Positions 19,814-28,648 are shown, numbered from the stretch's first letter. The stretch is DNA of 64,000 nucleotides from Geobacter sp. DSM 9736 (GCF_900187405.1 NZ_LT896716.1:1364001-1428000); one strand, 5' to 3'. Numbers and translations are program-made. Notes: a model not told the origin generated them from the letters alone.

Positions 19814-20875
19814 ATGATGAAACTCGGGAAAAAAATGGTCGGTTATACGACAGCTGCCTCACTGTGTATGTGCGCTATGACGGCAACGGCATGGGGGAAG
19901 GAAGACACCATGAAACGGGCACAGGCGCTTTTTCAGCCGGTGCCGGCAAAACCGCCCGCACTCAAGGGGAACCCGGCGACTCCGGCCAAAGTGGAACTGG
20001 GCAAAATGCTCTACTTCGACCCGCGCCTCTCGTCGTCCCAGCTCATCAGCTGCAATACCTGCCACAACGTCGGGCTCGCAGGGATCGATCTTCAGGAAAC
20101 CTCCATCGGCCACGGGTGGCAGAAGGGCCCGCGCAACGCACCGACCGTGCTCAACGCGGTGTTCAACATCGCCCAGTTCTGGGACGGAAGAGCCGAGGAT
20201 CTGAAAGCCCAGGCAAAGGGTCCGGTCCAGGCTTCGGTGGAGATGAACAACACTCCTGAGCACGCCGTCCAGACGCTCGAGAGCATCCCGGGGTATGTGG
20301 AGCTTTTCAGGAAGGCGTTCCCGAAACAGCAGAACCCGGTGACCTTCGACAACATGGCCAAGGCCATCGAGGTCTTCGAGGCGACCCTTCTCACCCCCGA
20401 CTCCCCGTTCGATCTCTACCTCAAGGGGAAGAAGAAGGCATTGAGCACGAAGCAGGAGAAGGGTCTCGCCCTCTTCATGGATAAAGGGTGCGTCGCATGT
20501 CACAGCGGACTTAACGTCGGGGGGAGCGGCTACTTCCCGTTCGGCGTGGTCGAAGCCCCTTCGGCGGAAATACGTCCCGCTGCTGACACCGGGCGGTTCA
20601 AAGTCACCAACACCTCCAAAGACAACTACGTGTTCCGTTCACCTTCGCTGCGCAACGTGGCCCTGACCGCCCCGTACTTCCATTCCGGAAAAGTCTGGAG
20701 CCTCAAAGAGGCAGTGACCGTGATGGGGACTTCGCAGCTCGGTGTCAAGATCAACGAGGCCGAAGCCGATGACATCACCGCGTTCCTCGTAACCCTGAAC
20801 GGAAAGCAGCCGAAAGTCGAGCACCCCATCCTGCCGCCGGGGAGCGGGTCGACACCGCAGCCGATCACGAAGTGA
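19814..20875 (+). CDS. Di-haem cytochrome c peroxidase
   Basis: 353 residues with an N-terminal signal peptide (cleavage about residue 28). Two CxxCH haem sites are present, CNTCH (C80/C83/H84) and CVACH (C226/C229/H230), the layout of bacterial CcpA/MacA-type enzymes. In the periplasm it reduces hydrogen peroxide to water using electrons from c-type cytochromes. The neighbouring catalase and rubrerythrin give it cytoplasmic counterparts. Alternative starts are the two adjacent ATGs at 19814 and 19817. Confidence 0.94.
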   Translation: MMKLGKKMVGYTTAASLCMCAMTATAWGKEDTMKRAQALFQPVPAKPPALKGNPATPAKVELGKMLYFDPRLSSSQLISCNTCHNVGLAGIDLQETSIGHGWQKGPRNAPTVLNAVFNIAQFWDGRAEDLKAQAKGPVQASVEMNNTPEHAVQTLESIPGYVELFRKAFPKQQNPVTFDNMAKAIEVFEATLLTPDSPFDLYLKGKKKALSTKQEKGLALFMDKGCVACHSGLNVGGSGYFPFGVVEAPSAEIRPAADTGRFKVTNTSKDNYVFRSPSLRNVALTAPYFHSGKVWSLKEAVTVMGTSQLGVKINEAEADDITAFLVTLNGKQPKVEHPILPPGSGSTPQPITK

Positions 20876-21032
20876 TAGTCGGGTGAACCCCGACCGATAC
20901 TGCGGCGGGGTTCCCATTCCTCGAATGTATACCGCTGACCGGCAGCAGGGCGTTGTGAACGGGAGAATTTTCATGTAATGTCGCCGCACGCGTAAAGTCC
21001 ACATTATAAATGCAGATGGAGGAGAGAGCTCG

Positions 21033-21608
21033 ATGGGTAGTCTAAAGGGAACAAAAACAGAACAGAACCTCTTGAAGTCATTCGCCGGCGAGAGCCAGGC
21101 ACGGAACCGTTACACCTACTTCGCGGGGGTGGCTCGGAAAGAAGGATACGTGCAGATTGCCGAAATCTTCGAGGAAACCGCCAACCAGGAAAAAGAGCAC
21201 GCCAAGCGCTTCTTCAAGTTCCTGGAGGGGGGAGACGCGGAAATTACCGCATGTTTCCCCGCCGGCAAAATCGGCACCACCGCCGAAAACCTCCTGGCCG
21301 CAGCCATGGGGGAATTTGAAGAGCACAGCGACCTCTACCCCGCATTCGCTCAGGTGGCGGACGAGGAAGGCTTCCCCGTCATCGCCGCCGCATGGAGGGC
21401 GATCTCGGTTGCGGAAAAACAGCATGAGAAGCGGTACCGCGACCTTCTCGCCAACATTGAAAACCGGCGTGTCTTCAGCCGTGACGAAGAAGTGACGTGG
21501 CGCTGCCGCAACTGCGGGTACGTGCTCGATGCAAACAGCGCCCCCGAGAAATGCCCGGCCTGCGTGCATCCTCAGGCGCACTTCGAGCTGCTCGGAGAGA
21601 ACTGGTAA
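21033..21608 (+). CDS. rbr: Rubrerythrin
   Basis: 191 residues. An N-terminal ferritin-like four-helix domain has the di-iron ligands (FAGESQARNRY, EETANQEKEHAKR, and a later ExxH in SVAEKQHEKRY). A C-terminal rubredoxin domain has CRNCGY and CPAC cysteine pairs (about 151-176). It reduces hydrogen peroxide in anaerobes. It ends the peroxide-defence cluster and is followed by a strong terminator. Confidence 0.96.
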   Translation: MGSLKGTKTEQNLLKSFAGESQARNRYTYFAGVARKEGYVQIAEIFEETANQEKEHAKRFFKFLEGGDAEITACFPAGKIGTTAENLLAAAMGEFEEHSDLYPAFAQVADEEGFPVIAAAWRAISVAEKQHEKRYRDLLANIENRRVFSRDEEVTWRCRNCGYVLDANSAPEKCPACVHPQAHFELLGENW

Positions 21609-21628
21609 CGGTTCAGCACGACACACAA

Positions 21629-21658
21629 AAGGGGCAGCCCGCGGCGGGCTGCCCCTTC
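21629..21658. terminator. Bidirectional terminator between rbr and the restriction locus
   Basis: A GC-rich perfect inverted repeat with arms GGGGCAGCCCGC and its complement (21631-21655) sits between convergent genes, flanked by AAAA on one side and a T-containing stretch on the other. Confidence 0.8.
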
Positions 21659-21674
21659 TCTTCCTTATCTTACC

Positions 21675-24464
21675 TCAGCCGTGCCTCGCCAGTATGTCCT
21701 GCATCTGTGCAGGGACAAATGCAACATCCCAGCACCATTCGCCAAACCCGCCCCGCTGGTTGATTGCACGTACCCAGACGTCCAGTGCCGCACGTTTCGC
21801 CCGGTTCTGCTCCGAATCCTCACCCTTGATTTCCAGCACGAGGCTCTTCCCGTTCTTCAGGCGAATCAGAAAATCAGGAATGAAGCGGCGCCTGACACCG
21901 TTCCAGAGATACCAGACGTAGAAACCTAGATGATCGTTCTTTGCGTATGCCGAGACGCGGCTGCTCTGGTCTAGCAGGTTTGCGGCGTACTGCTCCCATG
22001 AACTGTCCGCCACCATGTGGCTGATCTGGGAGCGGCGTGTCGGGTGGCATACCTTCGTAGTATACCAGGTGCGCATTGTGGCGGTGGAGCCGAGGGGGGC
22101 ATCCTCGTCGAACACCGGCTCCAGCCGTTCCTGGTTCTGCTCCGTCACATGGCGCAGGAGGTGATGCACGATGAGATCGATGTTGAGCGCAAAGAGTATC
22201 CGCTTGCGCAACGGTTCCTGATGATAGAGCGACGGAATCTGCATCCTGTCCGAATCGAGAAACTGCTCCACAATGCGGATAAGCTGGAACACCAGATACT
22301 CGCGAGTTCCCTGGAATTTTCGCTCCAGTTCTTCAAACCCTTTCCTAGCCGCCTGGAACACGAGTCTCTGAAGGCGGAAACCTTCAGGCAACTGTTCAAG
22401 ATCTATGGCGTGTCCCTTGCTCAAATCCGCCGCGCCACCCAGAGCCGGAGCCAGTTCGGCGCTGATCCGCGTCTGGGCCGGGTCAAGTATCAACGGTCCG
22501 ACCTGTCCCCAATCCACCGTCAGGACCGGGCGAACCACCGTGTCGATACGCAGCACGTTAGGCCAGCGGATTTCCAGATCCGCTCGCTCCGGAAGTGATT
22601 CGATCTGCGTACTCGGTTTCGGAGGAGGCGGAGGCGGCCCACCTTCGTCGCCTACCTGAAAGATCGACAGGGGTACTCCGAAGACGTTCACATACTCGGG
22701 AAGAAACAGCCCCTTTTCGTCGATTTCGTACGAAACACGTCGCAGCCCCCGCCCGATGACCTGCTCGCAGAGAAGCTGGCTCGTAAAGGCGCGTAAGCCC
22801 ATTATGTGGGTGACGTTCTTGGCGTCCCATCCCTCCGACAGCATCGCTACTGAAATAACCTTCTGCAAATCCTGCCCGGCAGCCCCCCGCTTACCTACGT
22901 TGTCGACTATTTCTCGCAGCAGCTCTTCCTTTTTCAGGGAACGCAGGCGCTCCTTGCGGGTTTCAGGAATGGAAGCCGCGTCAACGATGGCGCGGAGAGT
23001 CTCTTCGTAGTTCTTGTCGCTGGCTGCAGTTTCGCCGATTTCGGCCTTTTCCAGCACCTTGGAATCCACCCGCAACGTCCGGGTCGGGGCCAGCAGCTCG
23101 GGCCAATGGGCATCTCCGTTGCGAAAATAGTGCTCAATGCGCGATGCCGTTTCGGTCCGGTTGCATACCGTCAGCATGACCGGCGGTGATGGATGCCCCG
23201 CCTCCTGCCACTGGCGCAGGGTTTCCCGCCAATCGGCCCCGAGCAGTGTATAGGCATCCTGAATCAGCTTGGGCAACGGCTCGTGGCTTTCAGCCTTGCT
23301 GTTGAGGTTTTCCGCAACTTCGGGATCGCGGTAGATGTGGTAGAGCTTGGAGCGATACGTCTTGGCATCGGGAAGCGCGTCGTCGCGAATAACCACCCGT
23401 GGCGTCTTTACCAGCCCGGCCTCAATGGCGTCGTTGAGGCCGAAATCGGAAACGATCCAGCCGAACAGACCAGCTTCGCTGCTTGCCTTCCCCGTGGGGG
23501 CGAATGGGGTTGCCGAAAGATCGAAACAGCAGCGGATGCGCCGGGTCTTGTGGATGCGGTCGAGCCCCTCGATCCATCGCGTCGCCTCGTCCAGGTCGAT
23601 CCCCTGCTCCGCCGCCTGCTTCTTGCTGATTTTCAGCTCCGCGGGAATGCGGTAGGCATGGTGGGCTTCATCATTGAGCACGACAAGGTCGCGGCAGGTC
23701 GCCAGTTTGCCCAGCACCCGGCGGGTGAACGCCTCGTCGCTCTCGGCCCCCTTCTTCACCACCGAGCGCTCCGTCTGCTTCAGCGGCATCAGTGAGTGCC
23801 AGTTCTCGATTAGGATCTCCGCCTGGTTCAGTTTCTGGCGGAGCGCTTCCGAAGGGCAGAGGCCGAAAGCGTCGTAGAAGTTGTCCGGCTCCCCCGGATA
23901 GAGAACCCGCAGCCGTTCCTTGACCGTAATCCCCGGGGCGACGATGAATACCGCCCTGGAAAAATCCTTCGCCCGCTTCGGGTAAGTCAGCGCGTTCAGC
24001 ACCTGCCACGTGATAACCATCGCCATCACCGTCGTCTTGCCGCTCCCAGTCGCCATCTTGCAGCAGAGGCGCTGCCACGGGCCGCCGTCGCCGGGGACGT
24101 CTATCCCCTGCCGGTGTTCCGCCGAGCCCTCCGTCCACCAGATCAGCGTCTCCATCGCCTCCAATTGGCAGAAGTAGAAGGGGAACTGCCGTGCTTCCCG
24201 GTCGTGCCAGTGTTCCAGGAGCCTACGTGTCACGCTCGTTACGCCGGGGTATCCAGCCGCACGCCACTCTCCGACCCGTTGCCGGATAGTGTTCACCAAA
24301 TCCAGCGGCTCCGTCCGCTTCGTGTTGTAGCGCACGTCGAAAATCTCATAGCCGGCGGAACGGCGCTCCTCGACCATAGTCAGAGAGCCGTCCCGTGCTT
24401 GCTGCCAGTGCTGGCGTGGAGGCTCGTAAGGGGAGTTGATGATGAGTGAGGAAGGTTGGTTCAT
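21675..24464 (-). CDS. Type III-like restriction enzyme, helicase-nuclease (Res) subunit
   Basis: About 929 residues from the ATG at 24464, which overlaps the upstream DUF2442 stop. The SF2 helicase motor shows Walker A ATGSGKTT and a DEAH box (VLNDEAHHAYR), then motif VI-like QVIGRGLRR. The C-terminus has a PD-(D/E)XK nuclease pattern (IPDFLIRL...LVLEIKG). Type III-like Res proteins translocate on DNA and cut together with a methyltransferase partner. Here that partner gene is broken upstream (25020-27288), so this subunit may lack recognition. The Res frame itself is intact. Confidence 0.88.
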   Translation of the reverse strand: MNQPSSLIINSPYEPPRQHWQQARDGSLTMVEERRSAGYEIFDVRYNTKRTEPLDLVNTIRQRVGEWRAAGYPGVTSVTRRLLEHWHDREARQFPFYFCQLEAMETLIWWTEGSAEHRQGIDVPGDGGPWQRLCCKMATGSGKTTVMAMVITWQVLNALTYPKRAKDFSRAVFIVAPGITVKERLRVLYPGEPDNFYDAFGLCPSEALRQKLNQAEILIENWHSLMPLKQTERSVVKKGAESDEAFTRRVLGKLATCRDLVVLNDEAHHAYRIPAELKISKKQAAEQGIDLDEATRWIEGLDRIHKTRRIRCCFDLSATPFAPTGKASSEAGLFGWIVSDFGLNDAIEAGLVKTPRVVIRDDALPDAKTYRSKLYHIYRDPEVAENLNSKAESHEPLPKLIQDAYTLLGADWRETLRQWQEAGHPSPPVMLTVCNRTETASRIEHYFRNGDAHWPELLAPTRTLRVDSKVLEKAEIGETAASDKNYEETLRAIVDAASIPETRKERLRSLKKEELLREIVDNVGKRGAAGQDLQKVISVAMLSEGWDAKNVTHIMGLRAFTSQLLCEQVIGRGLRRVSYEIDEKGLFLPEYVNVFGVPLSIFQVGDEGGPPPPPPKPSTQIESLPERADLEIRWPNVLRIDTVVRPVLTVDWGQVGPLILDPAQTRISAELAPALGGAADLSKGHAIDLEQLPEGFRLQRLVFQAARKGFEELERKFQGTREYLVFQLIRIVEQFLDSDRMQIPSLYHQEPLRKRILFALNIDLIVHHLLRHVTEQNQERLEPVFDEDAPLGSTATMRTWYTTKVCHPTRRSQISHMVADSSWEQYAANLLDQSSRVSAYAKNDHLGFYVWYLWNGVRRRFIPDFLIRLKNGKSLVLEIKGEDSEQNRAKRAALDVWVRAINQRGGFGEWCWDVAFVPAQMQDILARHG

Positions 24465-24724
24465 GCAGCATTCCCCAGGGGCGAATTCATGTCCGGCACG
24501 CTCTCCAGATAGAGGGTATCTGGACAGAAATCCTCCTCGTTCGGCCACTCCACCGTGCCGTGGGAAGCCTTCCCCTGCAGGAAATAGGGGACGCTCGCCA
24601 GAGGGGTGTAAACCGGGTACTGCAGGTACGGACGGACGTCGAATTTCCGGCGCTCGCCATTTGAGAAGGTCAGGCTGATGGTAAGGTTATCATGGCAAAC
24701 CGCTTCAACCACACGTGGATTCAT
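24461..24724 (-). CDS. DUF2442 domain protein
   Basis: 87 residues, small acidic/aromatic protein beginning MNPRVVEAVCHDNLTISLTF and containing RKFDVRPYLQYPVYTPLA, the DUF2442 pattern. It overlaps the res start by 4 bp and follows a DUF4160 gene by 12 bp. DUF4160/DUF2442 pairs occur widely as small two-gene units and have been suggested to act as toxin-antitoxin-like modules; function is unproven. Confidence 0.8.
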   Translation of the reverse strand: MNPRVVEAVCHDNLTISLTFSNGERRKFDVRPYLQYPVYTPLASVPYFLQGKASHGTVEWPNEEDFCPDTLYLESVPDMNSPLGNAA

Positions 24725-24736
24725 GGCTCTCCTCCC

Positions 24737-25006
24737 TCAACGCAGGGGGTCGATCTTGAAAATCGGCTGTCCCTTGGTTGCCAGCGACCAGTCAGCCATG
24801 AGCTCCTCCTGATGAATCTCTATCCAGGCAGCGAGAAGCTTCATCTTGTTTGCCGGCAGCTCCCCTTCGAGGACTTCTCCGCCGGGAATGGCGACGATGC
24901 ACTCCTGCCCCTGGTACTCCACATGGATGTGGGGCAGGTGATGCTGCTTCGAGTCAAGAGAATACATGTAGATGATCAGTCCGTAAAACATGCTGACAAC
25001 GGGCAT
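24737..25006 (-). CDS. DUF4160 domain protein
   Basis: 89 residues. The DUF4160 signature is visible: MFYGLIIYMY, then HLPHIHVEYQGQECIVAI and a Trp-rich helix (LLAAWIEIHQEELMADW). It is the upstream member of a DUF4160-DUF2442 pair lying between the broken methyltransferase gene and res, and was probably part of the original restriction operon. Role unknown. Confidence 0.8.
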   Translation of the reverse strand: MPVVSMFYGLIIYMYSLDSKQHHLPHIHVEYQGQECIVAIPGGEVLEGELPANKMKLLAAWIEIHQEELMADWSLATKGQPIFKIDPLR

Positions 25007-25019
25007 AACTCGCCTCCTT

Positions 25020-25307
25020 TCAATCCAGCGGCAGTATCTTCAGACTCTCTATACCCCGGTCATCTACAATCTTAACCGCGACCTTCCGGTTGTCACCCGC
25101 TTCGAAAGGAAGGGACACGGTGCCGTGGAACTGCTGGAGCAGCTCTTCGTTCAGCTCGGCCCGGATGTCCTTCTTAAGCTTCTGCCACCCTTCCCCCTTG
25201 CCGGCCATCGGGAAGAAAACCTGGCGGGGAAACAGCGAACGCTCGTCGTAGTCGGTGTTGAGGAGCCAGAGGGCGATCTTCCCCGTACCGCCGGAGACCA
25301 AGTCACG
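25020..25307 (-). pseudogene. C-terminal remnant of restriction-system DNA methyltransferase (mod)
   Basis: The frame encodes about 95 residues (DLVSGGTGKIALWLLNTDYDERS... to VKIVDDRGIESLKILPLD) directly after an in-frame stop TAG, with only a TTG as possible start. It looks like the C-terminus of the large site-specific methyltransferase whose N-terminus is at 26578-27288. The catalytic middle part is absent. It is assigned as a remnant rather than a gene; translation from the TTG is possible but unlikely to give a functional enzyme. Confidence 0.7.
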
Positions 25308-25316
25308 CTATCAGTC

Positions 25317-25660
25317 CTATTTCAGTGCGTTATATTTTGTTGCAACATCTTTTGCTTTGTCGACTGGACATCTTTTGTGATTCTGATTAATTTTCCTTGC
25401 TACAGCATCTTCGATTTCAACTCCTAAATTATGGCCAAGGTAGGAAAGAAGGATGGCCACATCTGCAAGTTCATGTTCAATTTCAAGCGTTGCTCTTCGA
25501 TAATCTTCTCTACTTCGTCGTCGCGCCCAACGAAAGATATCAAGTATTTCAGAAGCTTCTACACATATTGCAGCACTGAGATTTCGCACTGAATGAATTG
25601 CTCCCAGTTTCTTTCTCTACTGAACTCTAACAACCGATCTAATAGCTGCTTTGAGAGCAT
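25317..25660 (-). pseudogene. MazG-like nucleotide pyrophosphohydrolase, frameshifted
   Basis: The C-terminal 90 residues (RNLSAAICVEASEILDIFRW, later HELADVAILLSYLGHNLG with EExxE/ExxD-like metal ligands) match MazG/dCTPase-type NTP pyrophosphohydrolases. The expected N-terminus (MLSKQLLDRLLEFSRERNWEQF) is present from an ATG at 25660 but in another frame. One base is missing near 25596, where Gln-Phe should be followed by His-Ser-Val-Arg-Asn-Leu. It starts 10 bp after the HNH gene stop. It is either a broken gene, a sequencing error or a shifted translation. Confidence 0.7.
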
Positions 25661-25670
25661 GAAACTCATC

Positions 25671-26603
25671 TCATGCCTGGAATCTATTTTTTAAATGCCA
25701 TTCAAGTCGATCAGGGTCTGGCCTCATAATCGGCTGGGTCGGCACTACCGATAAAGGTTGATTATCAAGACGATAATACACTTTACCATTGAACCACGTC
25801 TCTCTGATCCTTGGGCTTACTCGTATCCGATAATCCGGAGAGACACTTACCAAGCCCACATCAAAAAGTCGGTGAAAATCCGCTCTGAGCAGAAGTCCAT
25901 TTCTGACATCATGCCCTCCTTCGCCGGAGTAAGGGACAATATGTGCCGCCTCGAGGGCCACCAGCGTTGTTTCGCCAGTTATCGCACAGCGCCGCTGATA
26001 AGCCTCCGTGACCAGTACGCGGAATGAAGACTGACCAAGTCTTGGACGAACTTCAATTGGAGCCCCATATTTTTCAGTAGATTCGGCCGCAATAGTGGCA
26101 TTAGAAATATTGCCTGGTTCACCAGCAGACGCCGTAAGCTTATACTGGATTTTTCTCCATATTTCGCGTCCAGCACCTACTCCTGACTCGAACATCTTTC
26201 CTCGTACTATATTAGACGACCAATCAGGCGGGTCCGCAAGCCAGTCTGATTCATTCAAAAAGAATGGGCTTGTTAGGACTGTGCAGCCGATATCATCATC
26301 ATTGCGGCCGCCAGCAGTCAAGGGTTGAATGAGTTCTCGGAGCTCTTCAATGGAACTGCAACCATTTTTCTCACCAAAAACCTCCCATGCAATGCTTAAC
26401 GGAAGCCTGCTATAGGTCACAAAAAATCCACCGCCTGCAATGTGATTATAAGGACGTTTTAGCTTGAACAGAAAGGGAAGGCCTACGGGTGCTCCAGTAA
26501 ACGGCGGGATCGCGCTAGGCTGCCAGAAATTAACCTCATCCGGCCTTAATTTTGAAAGATACTTGAACCAACGATTATCAGTTACGCCCACCCAATATCT
26601 CAC
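25671..26603 (-). CDS. HNH endonuclease with N-terminal putative DNA-reader domain
   Basis: 310 residues from a GTG at 26603 with a good GGAGG site 8 nt upstream. The C-terminus has a clear HNH motif: CAITGETTLVALEAAHIVPYSGEGG...NGLLLRADFHRLFD. The first about 130 residues (MRYWVGVTDNRWFKYLS, FLFKLKRPYNHIAGGGFF) resemble PUA/EVE-like domains that read modified bases in Type IV enzymes; that assignment is inference. The gene sits inside the broken methyltransferase gene, which it overlaps by 26 bp. It lacks the GC-rich codon use of its neighbours, consistent with transfer. Confidence 0.82.
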   Translation of the reverse strand: MRYWVGVTDNRWFKYLSKLRPDEVNFWQPSAIPPFTGAPVGLPFLFKLKRPYNHIAGGGFFVTYSRLPLSIAWEVFGEKNGCSSIEELRELIQPLTAGGRNDDDIGCTVLTSPFFLNESDWLADPPDWSSNIVRGKMFESGVGAGREIWRKIQYKLTASAGEPGNISNATIAAESTEKYGAPIEVRPRLGQSSFRVLVTEAYQRRCAITGETTLVALEAAHIVPYSGEGGHDVRNGLLLRADFHRLFDVGLVSVSPDYRIRVSPRIRETWFNGKVYYRLDNQPLSVVPTQPIMRPDPDRLEWHLKNRFQA

Positions 26604-27288
26604 TTAACAAACCTCCGATTGCATATTCACCTGCCCCCACCATCCCCTCCTTCTGAAGCAGCGAATTCATCACCAGCAGGGAGTCGCCGGCAATGAGCCG
26701 ATTGGCCCAGCCGCGATCATGCCTGTAGAAGTCGATGGCGTCCCGCAGGGGCAGGCTTTCGAAGGGGGCCTCGAACAGACCGGGCTGCACCATCTTCGAC
26801 GGCTTCCCCTCCTTCATCCGCTTGCGCACCGCGGCCAGGATGCTCATCGGGTCCATCCGCTCGTGGACGTGGAGGGAGACGGTGTCCACATCGAAGCTGG
26901 TGCGCTCGGCCTTTCCGGTCCAGTTGAGGTAGGGGGACTGGAGGCGCTTCAACTCCTCCAGGGCGAGGCGCATGGTTTCGGGGTCGGCGGAAGCCAGGGC
27001 ATCATCGATCAGGCTTTCGATTGCTGAACGGCTGCTGTCGAACTGGAGGGCCGGGTCCAGGTGAGGGTCGTAGGACCATAGGGTCTGCGGCTGCGCAGGA
27101 TCGGTAGCGGGAGTTACCACGCCGACCTCGGGATTGTTCTTCCTTCGATCGGGATGGCGGTAGGAAATTATCTGAGCAGCATCCTGGTTTTTGGGACGAG
27201 GGGCGGCTGCAGCTTTTTTCTTCATGCCGGTGACGATAGGGACAGGTTCTTCGGCCAAACCATCCAGACTCCCCTGTTGCTCATCCAT
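26578..27288 (-). pseudogene. N-terminal remnant of restriction-system DNA methyltransferase (mod)
   Basis: The ATG at 27288 has a GGAGGATGACTGG leader. Residues 1 to about 219 resemble the N-terminal part of large site-specific methyltransferases (AIDFYRHDRGWANRLIAGDSLLVMNSLLQKEGM), stopping just where the catalytic DPPY region should begin. The last about 17 residues belong to the inserted DNA that carries the HNH gene. With 25020-25307 it represents one gene whose catalytic centre was replaced by about 1.3 kb. Confidence 0.78.
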
Positions 27289-27511
27289 CCAGTCATCCTC
27301 CAGGGTGCGTTGAACATCTTACGTCTCTAGTAAAGCGTTCACTTTTTCGCACATTTCCCAATGCGAGTCAAGGAACCAACCGGCAAAACAAACTTGTTTT
27401 ACAACATAATTGTTTTGGTAAAGAGGAGAAAAACAGGTGAATGTTCCTGCGTTCAGGAGGTGTCTCTTTTACTTTCCAGAACTACTGCGAGTGAGGTTTT
27501 CAGTAACGCGC
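27289..27511. other. Intergenic region between restriction locus and rhomboid gene
   Basis: No gene seen. The AT-rich stretch 27380-27425 has an inverted repeat of CAAAACAA and TTGTTTTG. A TTGACT on the minus strand (27366-27371) could be a -35 element for the methyltransferase operon, but its -10 partner is weak. Confidence 0.3.
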
Positions 27512-28531
27512 TCAATACACTCCCAATGTGAAAGCGGCCCACCAGGACAAGACAACTACCGCGGCGCTGGCCGACGCAAGCAGAACACTGACCAGTTGCC
27601 CCGGCCGGCCATACCTTACGATCAGAAATTCCGCTGCCAACCCGAAGCCGATACCGAAGAAAAACCCGAAAAAATGCGCCCCGAGGTCGGTGTTCCGCCC
27701 CTCGGTTCCCAGCAGGACCAGGAGCGCCAGCGCAGCCGCCACCGGCAGAGGCCAGCGGCGGTGCAGATGGTGCCGGTAGCGGACCAGGCTGATCGAGGCG
27801 AATATCCCGACGGCGGCGAATACGGCGGTGGAGGCGCCAACGGAATCGTGGCTCGGAAGTTGAACATGGGCATTCAGCCAGTTTCCTGAAGCTCCTGCTG
27901 CGAGGAGCAGGCTCCAGGAGAGGCCTGAGCCGAGTTCACGGCAGAGGCAGACGAGAAAGAAACCGCCGATGGTGAGATTGCCGATCAGATGCACCAGGTC
28001 GGCGTGCAGCGTGAGCGCGGTCACGAGCCGCCACCATTCGCCGTCAAGGATCAGGTTGGCCCTTGCGCTGCCGAGTTCGGTCCAGTTCGGGGCCGAGTGT
28101 CCATCCGGCAAGTTGCCGAGCTGCGTCACATTGAAAAAGGTGGCCAGCAGGATCAATACGGAGAGGGTTGCCAGCGTGTTCTCCACGAGCGGACGGGGGG
28201 CAGGTGGAGGCGGCGGCCAGTCCCGGTTCTCTTCCTCAAAAAGGCGCAACTGCTCCGCTGCCTCGTCATAGGCCCCGGCAGGCACCAGCAACCGCCACCC
28301 GCCAATCCCCATTTCGACATGGCTCGGGAGAGCACGAGCCGCCAGCACCAACGCCCAGAGATTCGCCTGCCGCTCGCTAAGGGTGCCCGCTCCTGCGTCA
28401 CCGATACGTCCGGGGCGGATCTCCAGCCATTGCTCTTCATAACTGCCGCTGAGCGCGTCTTGTTCCATGACGATACTATAAGCATCATCATCCCCAATTA
28501 CCACCTTTGGGGTTGTTGAAAAAACATTCAT
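27512..28531 (-). CDS. Rhomboid family intramembrane serine protease
   Basis: About 339 residues. The soluble N-terminal region (about 130 residues) is followed by a Pro-rich linker and six or more membrane segments. The catalytic dyad is visible: Ser in GASTAVFAAVG and His in DLGAHFFGFFFG; the conserved LTLHADLVHLIGN loop is also present. It should cleave membrane proteins within the bilayer. The best start (GAGG site, ATG at 28531) lies inside a copy of the hairpin repeat family, whose GAGATG supplies the start codon. An alternative start is the Met at 28468. Confidence 0.88.
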   Translation of the reverse strand: MNVFSTTPKVVIGDDDAYSIVMEQDALSGSYEEQWLEIRPGRIGDAGAGTLSERQANLWALVLAARALPSHVEMGIGGWRLLVPAGAYDEAAEQLRLFEEENRDWPPPPPAPRPLVENTLATLSVLILLATFFNVTQLGNLPDGHSAPNWTELGSARANLILDGEWWRLVTALTLHADLVHLIGNLTIGGFFLVCLCRELGSGLSWSLLLAAGASGNWLNAHVQLPSHDSVGASTAVFAAVGIFASISLVRYRHHLHRRWPLPVAAALALLVLLGTEGRNTDLGAHFFGFFFGIGFGLAAEFLIVRYGRPGQLVSVLLASASAAVVVLSWWAAFTLGVY

Positions 28532-28648
28532 CTCGCCGCCCTCCTCGAAAGCCACCGTGTGCGGCGTCGCGCTGTTTATGCCCCAGAGGGTACTACACCT
28601 CCTTGGGGCTTTCTGCGGGTGCGACGATCTGACTATTTTTGAACAACC
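28511..28648 (-). repeat. Hairpin repeat, copy 12 (upstream of rhomboid gene)
   Basis: On the minus strand it runs from GGTTGTTCAAAAATA to TTTTTTCAACAACC with pairing arms. It is closely related to the copy before folD (shared GTCGCACC, GCAGAAAGCCCC, GGCTTTCGAGGAGG and GCGAGATG blocks). Its centre is longer and more degenerate than in other copies. The GAGATG end faces and overlaps the rhomboid gene start. Confidence 0.75.
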
